A stretch of 64,000 bases of DNA from Gammaproteobacteria bacterium LSUCC0096. GTDB lineage: Bacteria > Pseudomonadota > Gammaproteobacteria > Pseudomonadales > Litorivicinaceae. Positions 34,234 to 42,511 of this stretch are shown piece after piece. The position numbers and the translations under genes are program-made. The notes below the pieces were generated by a model. It saw only the letters and a program-made list of their open reading frames with translations. It was not told the DNA's origin and made no database searches. Every line of letters begins with the position of its first letter. The first letter of the stretch is position 1. Where the stretch lies: assembly GCA_008087055.1 (NCBI GenBank), contig VIEA01000001.1, positions 909,118 through 973,117 of the forward strand. Reading direction: 5' to 3'.

Positions 34234-36261
34234 ATGGATTTACTCTACACGGCTATAGAGGCTCTTATCTCCGCCTCACAGCTCATATTCCATCAAGAAG
34301 TGTTTCTATTCCTTGCATTGGGGGTAACACTCGGTTTGTCAGTAGGGATATTTCCTGGTCTCGGTGGCATAGCTGGTCTTTCGCTAATGCTTCCGTTTAT
34401 CTTTGGTCTCGATCCAATTATTGGTTTAGCGCTTATGGTTGGGTTGATCGCTGTCGTCCCAACTTCTGATACGTTCGCATCAGTCCTAATGGGTATTCCT
34501 GGCTCGTCCTCAAGCCAGGCTACAGTTCTCGATGGCTTTCCGTTATCCAAAGAGGGTCATGCCGCTCGAGCGCTTTCAGCTGCGTTCGCCTCGTCATTAT
34601 TTGGCGGACTTGTGGGCGCATTATTTTTAACTGTATTTATTTTGGTTGCCCGCCCAGTCGTACTTGAATTCCAGTCTCCAGAATTACTCATGGTTTCGGT
34701 TTTCGGTCTGTCCATGGTGGGTATCCTTGCGGGTAAGATCCCGTTGAAGGGGGTTGCCGCAGCAGGCCTTGGCATTATGGTAGCGTCCATAGGAGAAGGC
34801 CCTTTTAATGGCGAACTTCGCCTCGTTAGTTACGATGTCCCTTATTTATTAGATGGTTTCAAGCTTGTCATTGTCGGCCTAGGAATCTTCGCAATCCCGG
34901 AAATCGTTGCCTTATTGAGACAAGGCGGAAGCATCAGCAACAACCCATCACTAGGCTCAGGATGGCTTACAGGTGTAAAAGATTGGTGGGCGCATCGTTG
35001 GCTATCGATTCGCTGCTCAATTATTGGCGTTCTCGTTGGTGTCATACCAGGCCTTGGCGGCTCAGTGGTGGATTGGATTGCCTACGGACACGCGATCCAA
35101 ACAACTCGAGATAAATCGAACTTCGGTAAAGGCGAGATCCGCGGGGTCATCGCGCCAGAAAGTGCCAATAACGCCAAAGAAGGTGGCGGGCTAGTTCCAA
35201 CACTATTGTTCGGAATTCCTGGTTCTGGATCGATGGCTATTTTTATTGGAGCACTTGCACTGCTCGGCTCGGGTGAACTCGAAGTTGGGCAATCGATGTT
35301 GACCGATAATCTAGATTACACCTACAGCATCGTTTGGCTGCTCGCACTTGCCAATGTATTAGGTACTGTTCTGTGCATCATCCTAGCGCCACAAATTGCG
35401 AGACTCACTTCCATACCATTTGTATTAGTGGCTCCTTTTGTGTTCATGATCATCACGTTTGCAGCATTTCAATCAGGTCAGGATGTTCTGGATTTAGTTG
35501 TCTTATTCTGCATCGGGATTCTTGGCATCTTAATGAAACGCTTTGACTGGTCAAGACCGGCTTTTCTAATCGGTTTTGTATTGGCAAATCCTGTTGAAAA
35601 TTTCTCAAACAATGCATACCAGATCGCGAATATTCGCTTCGACAATAGCTTCGGACAGGGATTGGACTATCTCTTTGGGCCGATAGTCATAGTGATTGCC
35701 ATTATCACTGTAATTTCTATCGTTGTTGGAATCCGTCAGGCGAAATTTATCCAACCTGAAGGACAATTAGAGACTGGAACGAAGCGCGCTCCATTTTTGT
35801 TTATTTTAGGACTCATTGGATTCACAACCCTTTTCCTATTGGATATTGGCTCCATCCCAGACTACGCATGGACTGATGCCGTATTCCCATTTGTTATTGG
35901 ATGCACAGTTCTCGTGATTTTATTGTTGCTCATGACACAGATGATGCTAAGGCCCGAAACTGATGCTCTATTCGTTGACGGAGAAATACAATCCTCTCAA
36001 GCCAATGAGAGACCTCTTTGGGCAACGATCGGTTGGTTCATCGCTCTACTCATTGGTACCTCTTTGGTTGGATTTATTATTTCGCTCGCGATATTCCTGC
36101 TGTGCTTCTTTCTTTTCCGCGCAGAATTGAAATGGCCGCGCGCTCTATTTATGTCAGTTTGCGGCGTATGTTTTATGATTTTTATGGGTTGGATTCTCAA
36201 TCGCGAATTTCCGGGTGGTCTTTTGCAATTCTACACCTCTCTTCCTTGGCCTTTACGGTGA
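34234..36261 (+). CDS. Tripartite tricarboxylate transporter permease, TctA-TctB fusion
   Basis: A 675-residue membrane protein. Residues about 1-500 are the large TctA subunit with its two signatures: GIFPGLGGIAGLSLMLPF then TFASVLMGIPGSSSSQA in the first half, and VIPGLGGSVVDWIAYG then VPTLLFGIPGSGSMAIF in the second. Residues about 520-675 add four helices of the small TctB subunit (PFLFILGLIGFTTLFLLDIG to the end), normally a separate gene. The fusion leaves no frameshift sign. It works with the product of 33094-34173. Confidence 0.92.
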   Translation: MDLLYTAIEALISASQLIFHQEVFLFLALGVTLGLSVGIFPGLGGIAGLSLMLPFIFGLDPIIGLALMVGLIAVVPTSDTFASVLMGIPGSSSSQATVLDGFPLSKEGHAARALSAAFASSLFGGLVGALFLTVFILVARPVVLEFQSPELLMVSVFGLSMVGILAGKIPLKGVAAAGLGIMVASIGEGPFNGELRLVSYDVPYLLDGFKLVIVGLGIFAIPEIVALLRQGGSISNNPSLGSGWLTGVKDWWAHRWLSIRCSIIGVLVGVIPGLGGSVVDWIAYGHAIQTTRDKSNFGKGEIRGVIAPESANNAKEGGGLVPTLLFGIPGSGSMAIFIGALALLGSGELEVGQSMLTDNLDYTYSIVWLLALANVLGTVLCIILAPQIARLTSIPFVLVAPFVFMIITFAAFQSGQDVLDLVVLFCIGILGILMKRFDWSRPAFLIGFVLANPVENFSNNAYQIANIRFDNSFGQGLDYLFGPIVIVIAIITVISIVVGIRQAKFIQPEGQLETGTKRAPFLFILGLIGFTTLFLLDIGSIPDYAWTDAVFPFVIGCTVLVILLLLMTQMMLRPETDALFVDGEIQSSQANERPLWATIGWFIALLIGTSLVGFIISLAIFLLCFFLFRAELKWPRALFMSVCGVCFMIFMGWILNREFPGGLLQFYTSLPWPLR

Positions 36262-36271
36262 GTATTAAAGA

Positions 36272-37354
36272 ATGACAGAACAAAGTATTCCTTTCTGGTT
36301 CATGCGTGGCGGCACATCTAGAGGCCCGTATTTTCACAGAAATGATTTGCCGTCAGACCGAGATGAGTTGTCCGACATTCTTATCTCTGTTGTCGGCGCA
36401 GGCCATCCCCTCAATATCGACGGTATTGGCGGCGGGAATGCTGTAACCACCAAAGTTGCCATGTTAAGTCGTTCAGAAGATAGTTGGGCAGACGTCGATT
36501 ATTTTTTTGCACAAGTCAGTGTTCTCGAGCACTCAGTGGATTATCGGCCGACTTGTGGAAATATTTTGGCAGGCGTCGGCCCTGCCGCAATAGAAATGGG
36601 TCTGGTCGAAGCCGACGAAGACATAACGGAAATTAAGATCAGAGCCGTCAACACGGGTGCTCGTATTATCGCGAGAATCCAAACGCCAAATCGACGCTTA
36701 ACGTATTTTGGCGATCAAGCCATTGATGGAGTTCCTGGTTCATCTGCTTCTATTGAGCTTCTTTTCCTCGATGTTGCTGGCTCGTCAACTGGAACATTAT
36801 TTCCAACTGGCAATCTCGTTGATGTGATTGATGGTATTGAGGTGACCTGCATCGATTTAGCAATGCCAATGGTTATTGCTAAAGCTAATAGCTTTGGCCT
36901 AAGTGGCCACGAGACTTGCGAAGAACTCGATAAAAACCGTGATTTTTTTGCACAGATGGAACAGATACGCCTTCAAGCATCTCTCATGATGGGAATGGGT
37001 GATGCATCGAAATCAGTGACACCTAAATTTGGCTTATTGTCCAAAGCCGAGGATATCGGACACATCGTTTGCCGATACTTTATGCCATGGCAAACTCATC
37101 CGTCGCTAGCCGTTACTGGAAGCCAATGCATGGCTTCATGTGCGCTCGCTCCGGGAACTGTTGCCTCTGGGATGATGCAGGCACCTGAAACGAGACCGTC
37201 AACTGTAACTCTTCACCACCCGATGGGCTCTATGAATGTTATCGTCGATTATACCGTCAGCCCAGATGGTGAGTTTATTCACCACTCAGCCGGTCTGATA
37301 CGCACCGCACGGAAATTAGCGTCAGGTCACGTGTTTCCGCGCCCTAAACAGTAA
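36272..37354 (+). CDS. PrpF-family aconitate-type isomerase
   Basis: A 360-residue protein of the PrpF/LigU family (diaminopimelate-epimerase-like fold). Matching stretches are WFMRGGTSRGPYF, the GIGGGNAVTTKVA segment near residue 52, RPTCGNILAGVGPAAIE with the conserved Cys, and LAMPMVI. Family members move a double bond or isomerise cis/trans forms of aconitate-like acids (PrpF on 2-methyl-trans-aconitate, LigU on 4-oxalomesaconate). In this operon a trans- to cis-aconitate or similar step is likely (inference). Confidence 0.88.
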   Translation: MTEQSIPFWFMRGGTSRGPYFHRNDLPSDRDELSDILISVVGAGHPLNIDGIGGGNAVTTKVAMLSRSEDSWADVDYFFAQVSVLEHSVDYRPTCGNILAGVGPAAIEMGLVEADEDITEIKIRAVNTGARIIARIQTPNRRLTYFGDQAIDGVPGSSASIELLFLDVAGSSTGTLFPTGNLVDVIDGIEVTCIDLAMPMVIAKANSFGLSGHETCEELDKNRDFFAQMEQIRLQASLMMGMGDASKSVTPKFGLLSKAEDIGHIVCRYFMPWQTHPSLAVTGSQCMASCALAPGTVASGMMQAPETRPSTVTLHHPMGSMNVIVDYTVSPDGEFIHHSAGLIRTARKLASGHVFPRPKQ

Positions 37355-37372
37355 ATCACGTTCAAAGTTAAC

Positions 37373-38440
37373 ATGGCGATGAATATAGCGATACTCGAGG
37401 GCGATGGTATTGGACCAGAAATCTGCGCAGCAGCTTGCAAGGTTCTGGAGGCAGCAAACGACAAATATACACTTGGACTCGAATTGATTTTTGCCGATGT
37501 TGGCTTGAAATCCTTAAAGCGCCACGGCAGCACACTGACCGACCAAACTTTTGAAATTGTTCAATCTAGTGATGGAATCGTACTGGGTCCAGTGTCGCAC
37601 CTCGATTATCCGCCAATTCAAGAAGGTGGGCTCAATCCATCAGGAGTGCTGCGCAAACGGCTCGACTTGTTCGCAAACATTCGCCCAGCGAAAACTCGCA
37701 CAGAACTCCAAGCCCCGTTAGGCAAGCCCTTCGATCTTATTATTTACCGAGAGAACACTGAGGGGTTTTACTCCGATCGCAACCTTTATGAAGGCATTGG
37801 TGATTTAATGGTCACTGGCGACGTAGCGATTTCCATCCGTCGAGTCACACGGCAAGCGTCACTGCGAATCGCTGAAGCTGCTTTTCAGGCCGCTGTAGCT
37901 CGCGGAAAAAAAGTAACAGCGGTGCATAAACAAAACGTATTAAAAGTATCGGATGGGCTGTTTCTTGATTGCTGTCGGGAAGTCGCCGCACGATTCCCAG
38001 AAGTTATATATGACGAAATATTAGTTGATGCTGCCTGCGCACATTTGGTCAGAACACCAGAGGATTTCGACGTTATTGTAACTACAAATATGTTTGGAGA
38101 CATTATCTCGGACTTGACGTCAGAGCTATCTGGTAGCCTTGGACTCGCGCCATCCATTAATGCTGGCACTCAACATGCCATGGCGCAGGCGCAGCATGGC
38201 TCAGCGCCAAACATCGCAGGTTTAGGTATTGCAAATCCCTCGTCATTAATAGGGTCTGTTGCAATGCTCCTAAAATGGATGGGAACACAACATGGATCGA
38301 GCGCACTGATACATGCATCACAATCGATTGATGCTGCACTCGAGCAGGCGCTGATGACTGCAGAAACCAGGACGTCTGATTTAGGCGGCATACTAACTAC
38401 AGAGCAGTTCGCGCTTACTGTTGCTAAAAACCTCGCATGA
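37373..38440 (+). CDS. Isocitrate/isopropylmalate dehydrogenase-family protein
   Basis: A 355-residue NAD(P)-dependent beta-decarboxylating dehydrogenase. The start is NIAILEGDGIGPEI. Substrate-binding arginines lie in LRKRLDLFANIRP. YRENTEGFYSDRN (RENTEG at 126-131) replaces the RELTGG seen in isopropylmalate dehydrogenases, and DIISDLTSELSGSLGLAPS holds metal-binding Asp. The ENTE type prefers isocitrate-like or tartrate-like 2-hydroxy acids. Last gene of the transporter operon. Confidence 0.9.
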   Translation: MAMNIAILEGDGIGPEICAAACKVLEAANDKYTLGLELIFADVGLKSLKRHGSTLTDQTFEIVQSSDGIVLGPVSHLDYPPIQEGGLNPSGVLRKRLDLFANIRPAKTRTELQAPLGKPFDLIIYRENTEGFYSDRNLYEGIGDLMVTGDVAISIRRVTRQASLRIAEAAFQAAVARGKKVTAVHKQNVLKVSDGLFLDCCREVAARFPEVIYDEILVDAACAHLVRTPEDFDVIVTTNMFGDIISDLTSELSGSLGLAPSINAGTQHAMAQAQHGSAPNIAGLGIANPSSLIGSVAMLLKWMGTQHGSSALIHASQSIDAALEQALMTAETRTSDLGGILTTEQFALTVAKNLA

Positions 38441-38511
38441 CCAACGCCTAATCCATATGAATCGCGAGCATCGTTCACCATGACGACCGATGATTCGCTG
38501 TAATTCTATTA

Positions 38512-39732
38512 CTATAGTTTGGGCGGCTTCAGGTCAGCCGTTCGATTGAGCTTGTATAGTGGAGCAAACTGCCAGCGACTCCAGGTAAGCACGATAGCCG
38601 CGATCCCAGCACCGAGAATACCTGTTGCGACTGGACCAAACATGGCGGCAAACGACCCGCCTCGGAAATCACCGGCCTCGTTACTTGTTTGGATGAACAG
38701 CATGTTCACAGCAGACACACGACCTCTAAGATGCTCGGGAGTCGCACGATGCACCATCGCACTCCGGATATTCATGCTGATCATGTCAGACGCACCGTAT
38801 AAAAATAGGAAGATGAGACTCAACCAATAGATCTCAGATACGGCAAACCCAAGGATCGATACCACGAAGATACACAGAGCGATAAATAGCTTTTGGCCTG
38901 CCCTTTCCATCGGCGGTCTCGAGGCGAGTATCAAGCCAACAGTGATACTTCCTAGAGCCGGCATTGCGCGCAGCACCCCAAGCGACTCAGCCCCGACTTT
39001 CAACACATCAATCGCAAAAATGGGCAGTAAAACAAGAACCGATCCAAAACCCACCATCAACATATCAACGGTAATACCGCCCAAGATAACAGGCTGATTT
39101 TTCACAAAGCGAAGCCCATCAAAAAATGACTTCAACGTTCGATCAGTGGTATGAGTGATACGAAACGTGGGAATCACTGAGTAGCCAGCGATTGCGACCA
39201 AGATCACGGCAGCAATCACGAAATACACAGAGCGATCAAACCACGCAATCAAAAATCCACCAATTGCAGGCCCTGCGATCATTGCGGTATTCCAAACCGT
39301 GGTGGACATAGCCACACCGCGATCCAAAACATCGGTATGGACGATATTAGGGACGATGGCTTGTAGTGCAGGGCCATGAAATGCACGACCCGTCCCATGT
39401 AGGCAAACCAACGCATAAACCAACCAGAGTGTCGGTTCCGGATCAACCATCAGCATCGCAATTCCGAAAATAGCGATCGACTCAATCAGCGCGCAGGTTC
39501 TGACGACCCAGATACGTGGGACATAATCAACAACAATTCCAGACACAAAGAAAAACGCATAGACAGGGATCACCTGGGCCAGCCCCACGAATGCGATACT
39601 CCACGCATCCCCAGTCAATTGATACAAATGCCAGCCAAGCCCCATGACAAGCATAGTATTGGCCATACCGATCGATGATCGACTGATCAAATAGCCGATA
39701 AATGGCAGATCAAATAAACGGGGTGCTGTCAT
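38512..39732 (-). CDS. MFS transporter (EntS-like, MFS_3 group)
   Basis: A 406-residue membrane protein with about 12 helices. It has the pattern of the enterobactin-exporter-like group: FDLPFIGYLISRSSIGMANT at the start, PRIWVVRT in the first loop, GPAIGGFLIAWF, and RATPEHLRGRVSAVNML in the second half. Probably an exporter of unknown substrate. Its start overlaps the methyltransferase stop by 4 bp. Confidence 0.9.
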   Translation of the reverse strand: MTAPRLFDLPFIGYLISRSSIGMANTMLVMGLGWHLYQLTGDAWSIAFVGLAQVIPVYAFFFVSGIVVDYVPRIWVVRTCALIESIAIFGIAMLMVDPEPTLWLVYALVCLHGTGRAFHGPALQAIVPNIVHTDVLDRGVAMSTTVWNTAMIAGPAIGGFLIAWFDRSVYFVIAAVILVAIAGYSVIPTFRITHTTDRTLKSFFDGLRFVKNQPVILGGITVDMLMVGFGSVLVLLPIFAIDVLKVGAESLGVLRAMPALGSITVGLILASRPPMERAGQKLFIALCIFVVSILGFAVSEIYWLSLIFLFLYGASDMISMNIRSAMVHRATPEHLRGRVSAVNMLFIQTSNEAGDFRGGSFAAMFGPVATGILGAGIAAIVLTWSRWQFAPLYKLNRTADLKPPKL

Positions 39733-40229
39733 CGGATCCGCCTTGCAAACACACCAGCTCTTATAGCCGGGCTAGGATTTAAGACTTCCCCAAAACGCTC
39801 ATCAATGATTTCGAATGACGAACCAAGGGCTGAAACCAACTCACCGGGTTCTAGCAAAAAGTGAGGATTACTCGGTTTTCCATGGATTTCATTACCCACT
39901 CCAAATGTCTCATACAGAAGAAAACCATTGGGCGATACAAGCGCAAAAAGCTGCTGCAAATAGGGTCGATACAGATAATTTGAAACAAGCACGAGATCGA
40001 ATGTCTGATCCGACAAAGGCCAAGACGGACCCTCAAGGTCCACGCATAGAAACTCAATATCTGACTTGTGATACACAGACGCAAGTTCTGGATTTCGATC
40101 CACAGCGACCACAGTGAAGCCCAAATCAGCCATGGCGAACGCATGACGACCAGATCCAGAAGCGATATCAATCGCTCTGCCCGGCGATAGAGATTGGAGA
40201 TGAGAAAGAATCCAAGGTGATGGATTCAT
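39729..40229 (-). CDS. Small SAM-dependent methyltransferase
   Basis: A 166-residue class I methyltransferase domain: AIDIASGSGRHAFAMADLGF (motif I) followed by VVAVDRNPEL. FDLVLVSNYLYRPY is motif IV. The start ATG at 40229 overlaps the stop of a 37-residue ORF; the frame also extends to a TTG at 40241. This short family resembles tellurite-resistance TehB-type enzymes, but the substrate is not known. Confidence 0.88.
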   Translation of the reverse strand: MNPSPWILSHLQSLSPGRAIDIASGSGRHAFAMADLGFTVVAVDRNPELASVYHKSDIEFLCVDLEGPSWPLSDQTFDLVLVSNYLYRPYLQQLFALVSPNGFLLYETFGVGNEIHGKPSNPHFLLEPGELVSALGSSFEIIDERFGEVLNPSPAIRAGVFARRIR

Positions 40230-40339
40230 AGCAGCCACCAAACCAGAAGGCCACCAACGACAAATCCCTCAAGCCAGCATGCAGCCATCACAAATAATGG
40301 CCGCTCGTGAACAAACTGCTTGAGGAATTCTGTCAGCAT
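40226..40339 (-). CDS. 37-residue putative membrane micro-protein
   Basis: An ORF from ATG at 40339 to TGA at 40226-40228. It encodes a charged N terminus (MLTEFLKQFVHERP) followed by one hydrophobic helix with a Trp-rich end (VVGGLLVWWLL). AGGA lies about 9 bases upstream. The stop overlaps the methyltransferase start by 4 bp (ATGA), the same coupling used by the next two genes. It lies 60 bp after the helicase stop; a 7-bp inverted repeat (agagtgg...ccactct, about 40356-40383) without T-run sits in that gap. Not a known family to me. Confidence 0.5.
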   Translation of the reverse strand: MLTEFLKQFVHERPLFVMAACWLEGFVVGGLLVWWLL

Positions 40340-40399
40340 TGATGCATCCTATAAGAGTGGGCGAGATTATTGCACCACTCTGTTAGATGACCAAGGATA

Positions 40400-42364
40400 C
40401 TATCGCGCGGCGATTGCGCGCTTAGTCGCTTTGCGTTTTGGTGGCGCGAATCCATCACGTTTTGGCTGTGACTGCTTCGTACCTGAAGAGCGGCTTGAGT
40501 TACCGCCTGCTGAACCTTGCTTTGCATTACGAGGCTTGCCAGATTTTTGACCATAAGATGGACGATCCCCATCACGGTTAGGGCGTGATTCACGAGATTC
40601 TGCTCGCTGACCTGAATTCGACCGATCACCATTCCATTCACGACGTTCTGAACGCTCACCTTCACGACTCGGACGTGACTGACGGGCATCCGTGCGCTGA
40701 CCTGAATTCGAACGATCACTACTCCAATCGCGACGCTCTGAACGCTCACCTTCACGACTCGGGCGCGACTGACGAGAATCCGTCCGTTGACCTGAGTTCG
40801 AACGATCACTACTCCAATCGCGACGCTCTGAACGCTCGCCTTCACGGCTCGGACGTGACTGGCGAGAATCTGTCCGTTGACCTGAGTTCGAACGATCACT
40901 ACTCCAATCGCGACGCTCTGAACGCTCACCTTCACGACTCGGGCGCGACTGACGAGAATCCGTCCGTTGACCTGAGTTCGAACGATCACTATTCCAATCA
41001 CGACGCTCTGAACGCTCGCCGTTGCGATCCGATCGCGAATCGCGCGTCTCTGAACGCTGGCTCGTCCGTTGCTCGTCAGATCGTCCACGACCATACCCTT
41101 CAGTATTATCGCGACGACGTGCCTGAGCACCACCGCCTGTTCGATCAGAACGCGCGTCAGAACTGCGAGCTGGTCGACCCCGACCACTCGACTGTCCATG
41201 TTTACGCGGCTGCGGCTTTCCTTTCGGCTTCTTCACTGGAAATGGAATTTGCGGTTCAAATCCGTCAGCCACTTCAAATTCAATATCGACTTTTAGGAGA
41301 TGCTGGATATCTCGCATCAAACGATGCTCAGTGCCGCAAACGAACGAAATCGCCTCGCCCTTTTCTCCAGCGCGGCCCGTACGACCAATCCGGTGTACAT
41401 AATCCTCAGCCACCATCGGTAATTCAAAATTAATGACATAAGGAAGTTTTTGGATATCGATACCGCGTGCCGCGACATCGGTTGCAACAAGAATACGAGC
41501 GTCGCCGCGCTTAAACCGTTGTAACGCTTTAGTTCTTTGAGCCTGGCTTTTATTACCGTGCATCGCTACCGAAGGTAAGCCACTATCAGTCAGCGCTCGC
41601 GCAAGCTTATCTGCGCCGAACTTAGTTTTGGTAAATACCAAAACTTGGTGCATGTTATTCAGGCCGATCAATTGCGTAAGGAGATCGCGCTTATTATGTT
41701 GATCGACGTGAACAAATGTCTGTGCAACAGATGTTGAGACTGTGTTGTCTTTAGCAACAGCGACTTCGACAGGATTCGAGAGATATTTCGCAGCAAGGTT
41801 TTTAATGCCCTTGTTGTAAGTCGCAGAGAATAGTAGCGTCTGGTGCGATGGATGACATTTCGAAATAATAAGTTCAATGTCACTAACAAAGCCCATATCG
41901 AGCATGCGATCGGCTTCATCAAGAATCAATGTTTGGACCTGTGACAGATCGATTGACCCTTGGTTCAAGTGATCGAGCAAACGACCGGGTGTAGCGATCA
42001 CGATATCCAAGCCGCCTCGTAATGCTTTCATTTGACCGCCATAGCTCACACCACCAAAAATGCTGGTATGTTTAAGCCCAAGGCCTTTCCCGTATTTCCT
42101 AACACTATCTGCAACTTGAGCCGCAAGCTCACGCGTTGGCGCCAAAACCAAAGCACGCGGTGCATGCCCTGCCTTACCGGCATAGAGGCGTTGTAAAACG
42201 GGTAACGAGAAAGCAGCTGTTTTGCCTGTTCCAGTCTGAGCGCCGGCGAGTACGTCTCGGCCTTCTAAAACTGCTGGGATGGCATTTGCCTGTACTGGTG
42301 TTGCGGCGTCATAGCCCGCATTAGAGACGAGTTCAGGCAAAAGCCCTAAGTCTTGAAAGCGCAT
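40400..42364 (-). CDS. DEAD-box RNA helicase, RhlE-like, with Arg/Ser-rich repeat tail
   Basis: A 654-residue RNA helicase. Q motif (FQDLGLLPELV...PVQ), Walker A AQTGTGKT, PTRELAAQV, TPGRLLDH, DEAD, SAT and HRIGRTGRAG are all present within residues 1-350. The tail (about 390-654) is disordered, rich in Arg, Ser, Asp and Gly. It contains five 30-residue repeats (ERSERRDW...SRPSREG), encoded by 90-bp units at 40568-41017. Such tails bind RNA and promote condensates in cold-adaptation and ribosome-assembly helicases (family knowledge). Monocistronic or first gene of a minus-strand unit. Confidence 0.95.
   Translation of the reverse strand: MRFQDLGLLPELVSNAGYDAATPVQANAIPAVLEGRDVLAGAQTGTGKTAAFSLPVLQRLYAGKAGHAPRALVLAPTRELAAQVADSVRKYGKGLGLKHTSIFGGVSYGGQMKALRGGLDIVIATPGRLLDHLNQGSIDLSQVQTLILDEADRMLDMGFVSDIELIISKCHPSHQTLLFSATYNKGIKNLAAKYLSNPVEVAVAKDNTVSTSVAQTFVHVDQHNKRDLLTQLIGLNNMHQVLVFTKTKFGADKLARALTDSGLPSVAMHGNKSQAQRTKALQRFKRGDARILVATDVAARGIDIQKLPYVINFELPMVAEDYVHRIGRTGRAGEKGEAISFVCGTEHRLMRDIQHLLKVDIEFEVADGFEPQIPFPVKKPKGKPQPRKHGQSSGRGRPARSSDARSDRTGGGAQARRRDNTEGYGRGRSDEQRTSQRSETRDSRSDRNGERSERRDWNSDRSNSGQRTDSRQSRPSREGERSERRDWSSDRSNSGQRTDSRQSRPSREGERSERRDWSSDRSNSGQRTDSRQSRPSREGERSERRDWSSDRSNSGQRTDARQSRPSREGERSERREWNGDRSNSGQRAESRESRPNRDGDRPSYGQKSGKPRNAKQGSAGGNSSRSSGTKQSQPKRDGFAPPKRKATKRAIAAR
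40568..41017 (-). repeat. Five tandem 90-bp repeats inside the helicase gene
   Basis: Unit boundaries at 41017, 40927, 40837, 40747 and 40657 follow the anchor cgacgctctg seen at 41001, 40911, 40821, 40731 and (with one change) 40641. The stretch 40711-40800 is identical to 40891-40980 while the unit between them differs at several bases, which points to a 180-bp duplication or conversion. The period is a whole number of codons, so length changes keep the frame. Confidence 0.95.
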
Positions 42365-42511
42365 CTGGAATCCAAATTGTCTGACGTTTGTACGTCGTGG
42401 GCAGGTCCCGTCCTACGATCCACCTAAGGGATCACTCAACGCGAACCTGCGATACGCTGAGAGCGGCGCACACTACAGACTGTTGTTGTGCGATGCAAGA
42501 ACTATCGAAAA

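Noticed and set aside
40568-41017. Possible CRISPR array
   Set aside because: Repeats are 90 bp with no unique spacers and lie wholly inside a coding frame; no cas gene is near.
40333-41199. Second minus-strand frame (288 codons) with Val/Arg repeats
   Set aside because: It overlaps the helicase tail out of frame, the result of the same 90-bp repeat; no start signal or family match.
40585-41433. Long plus-strand open frame (282 codons) with a repeated Asp/His/Asn-rich pattern
   Set aside because: It is antisense to the helicase repeat region. The 90-bp period keeps several frames open, and the helicase frame alone shows conserved motifs.
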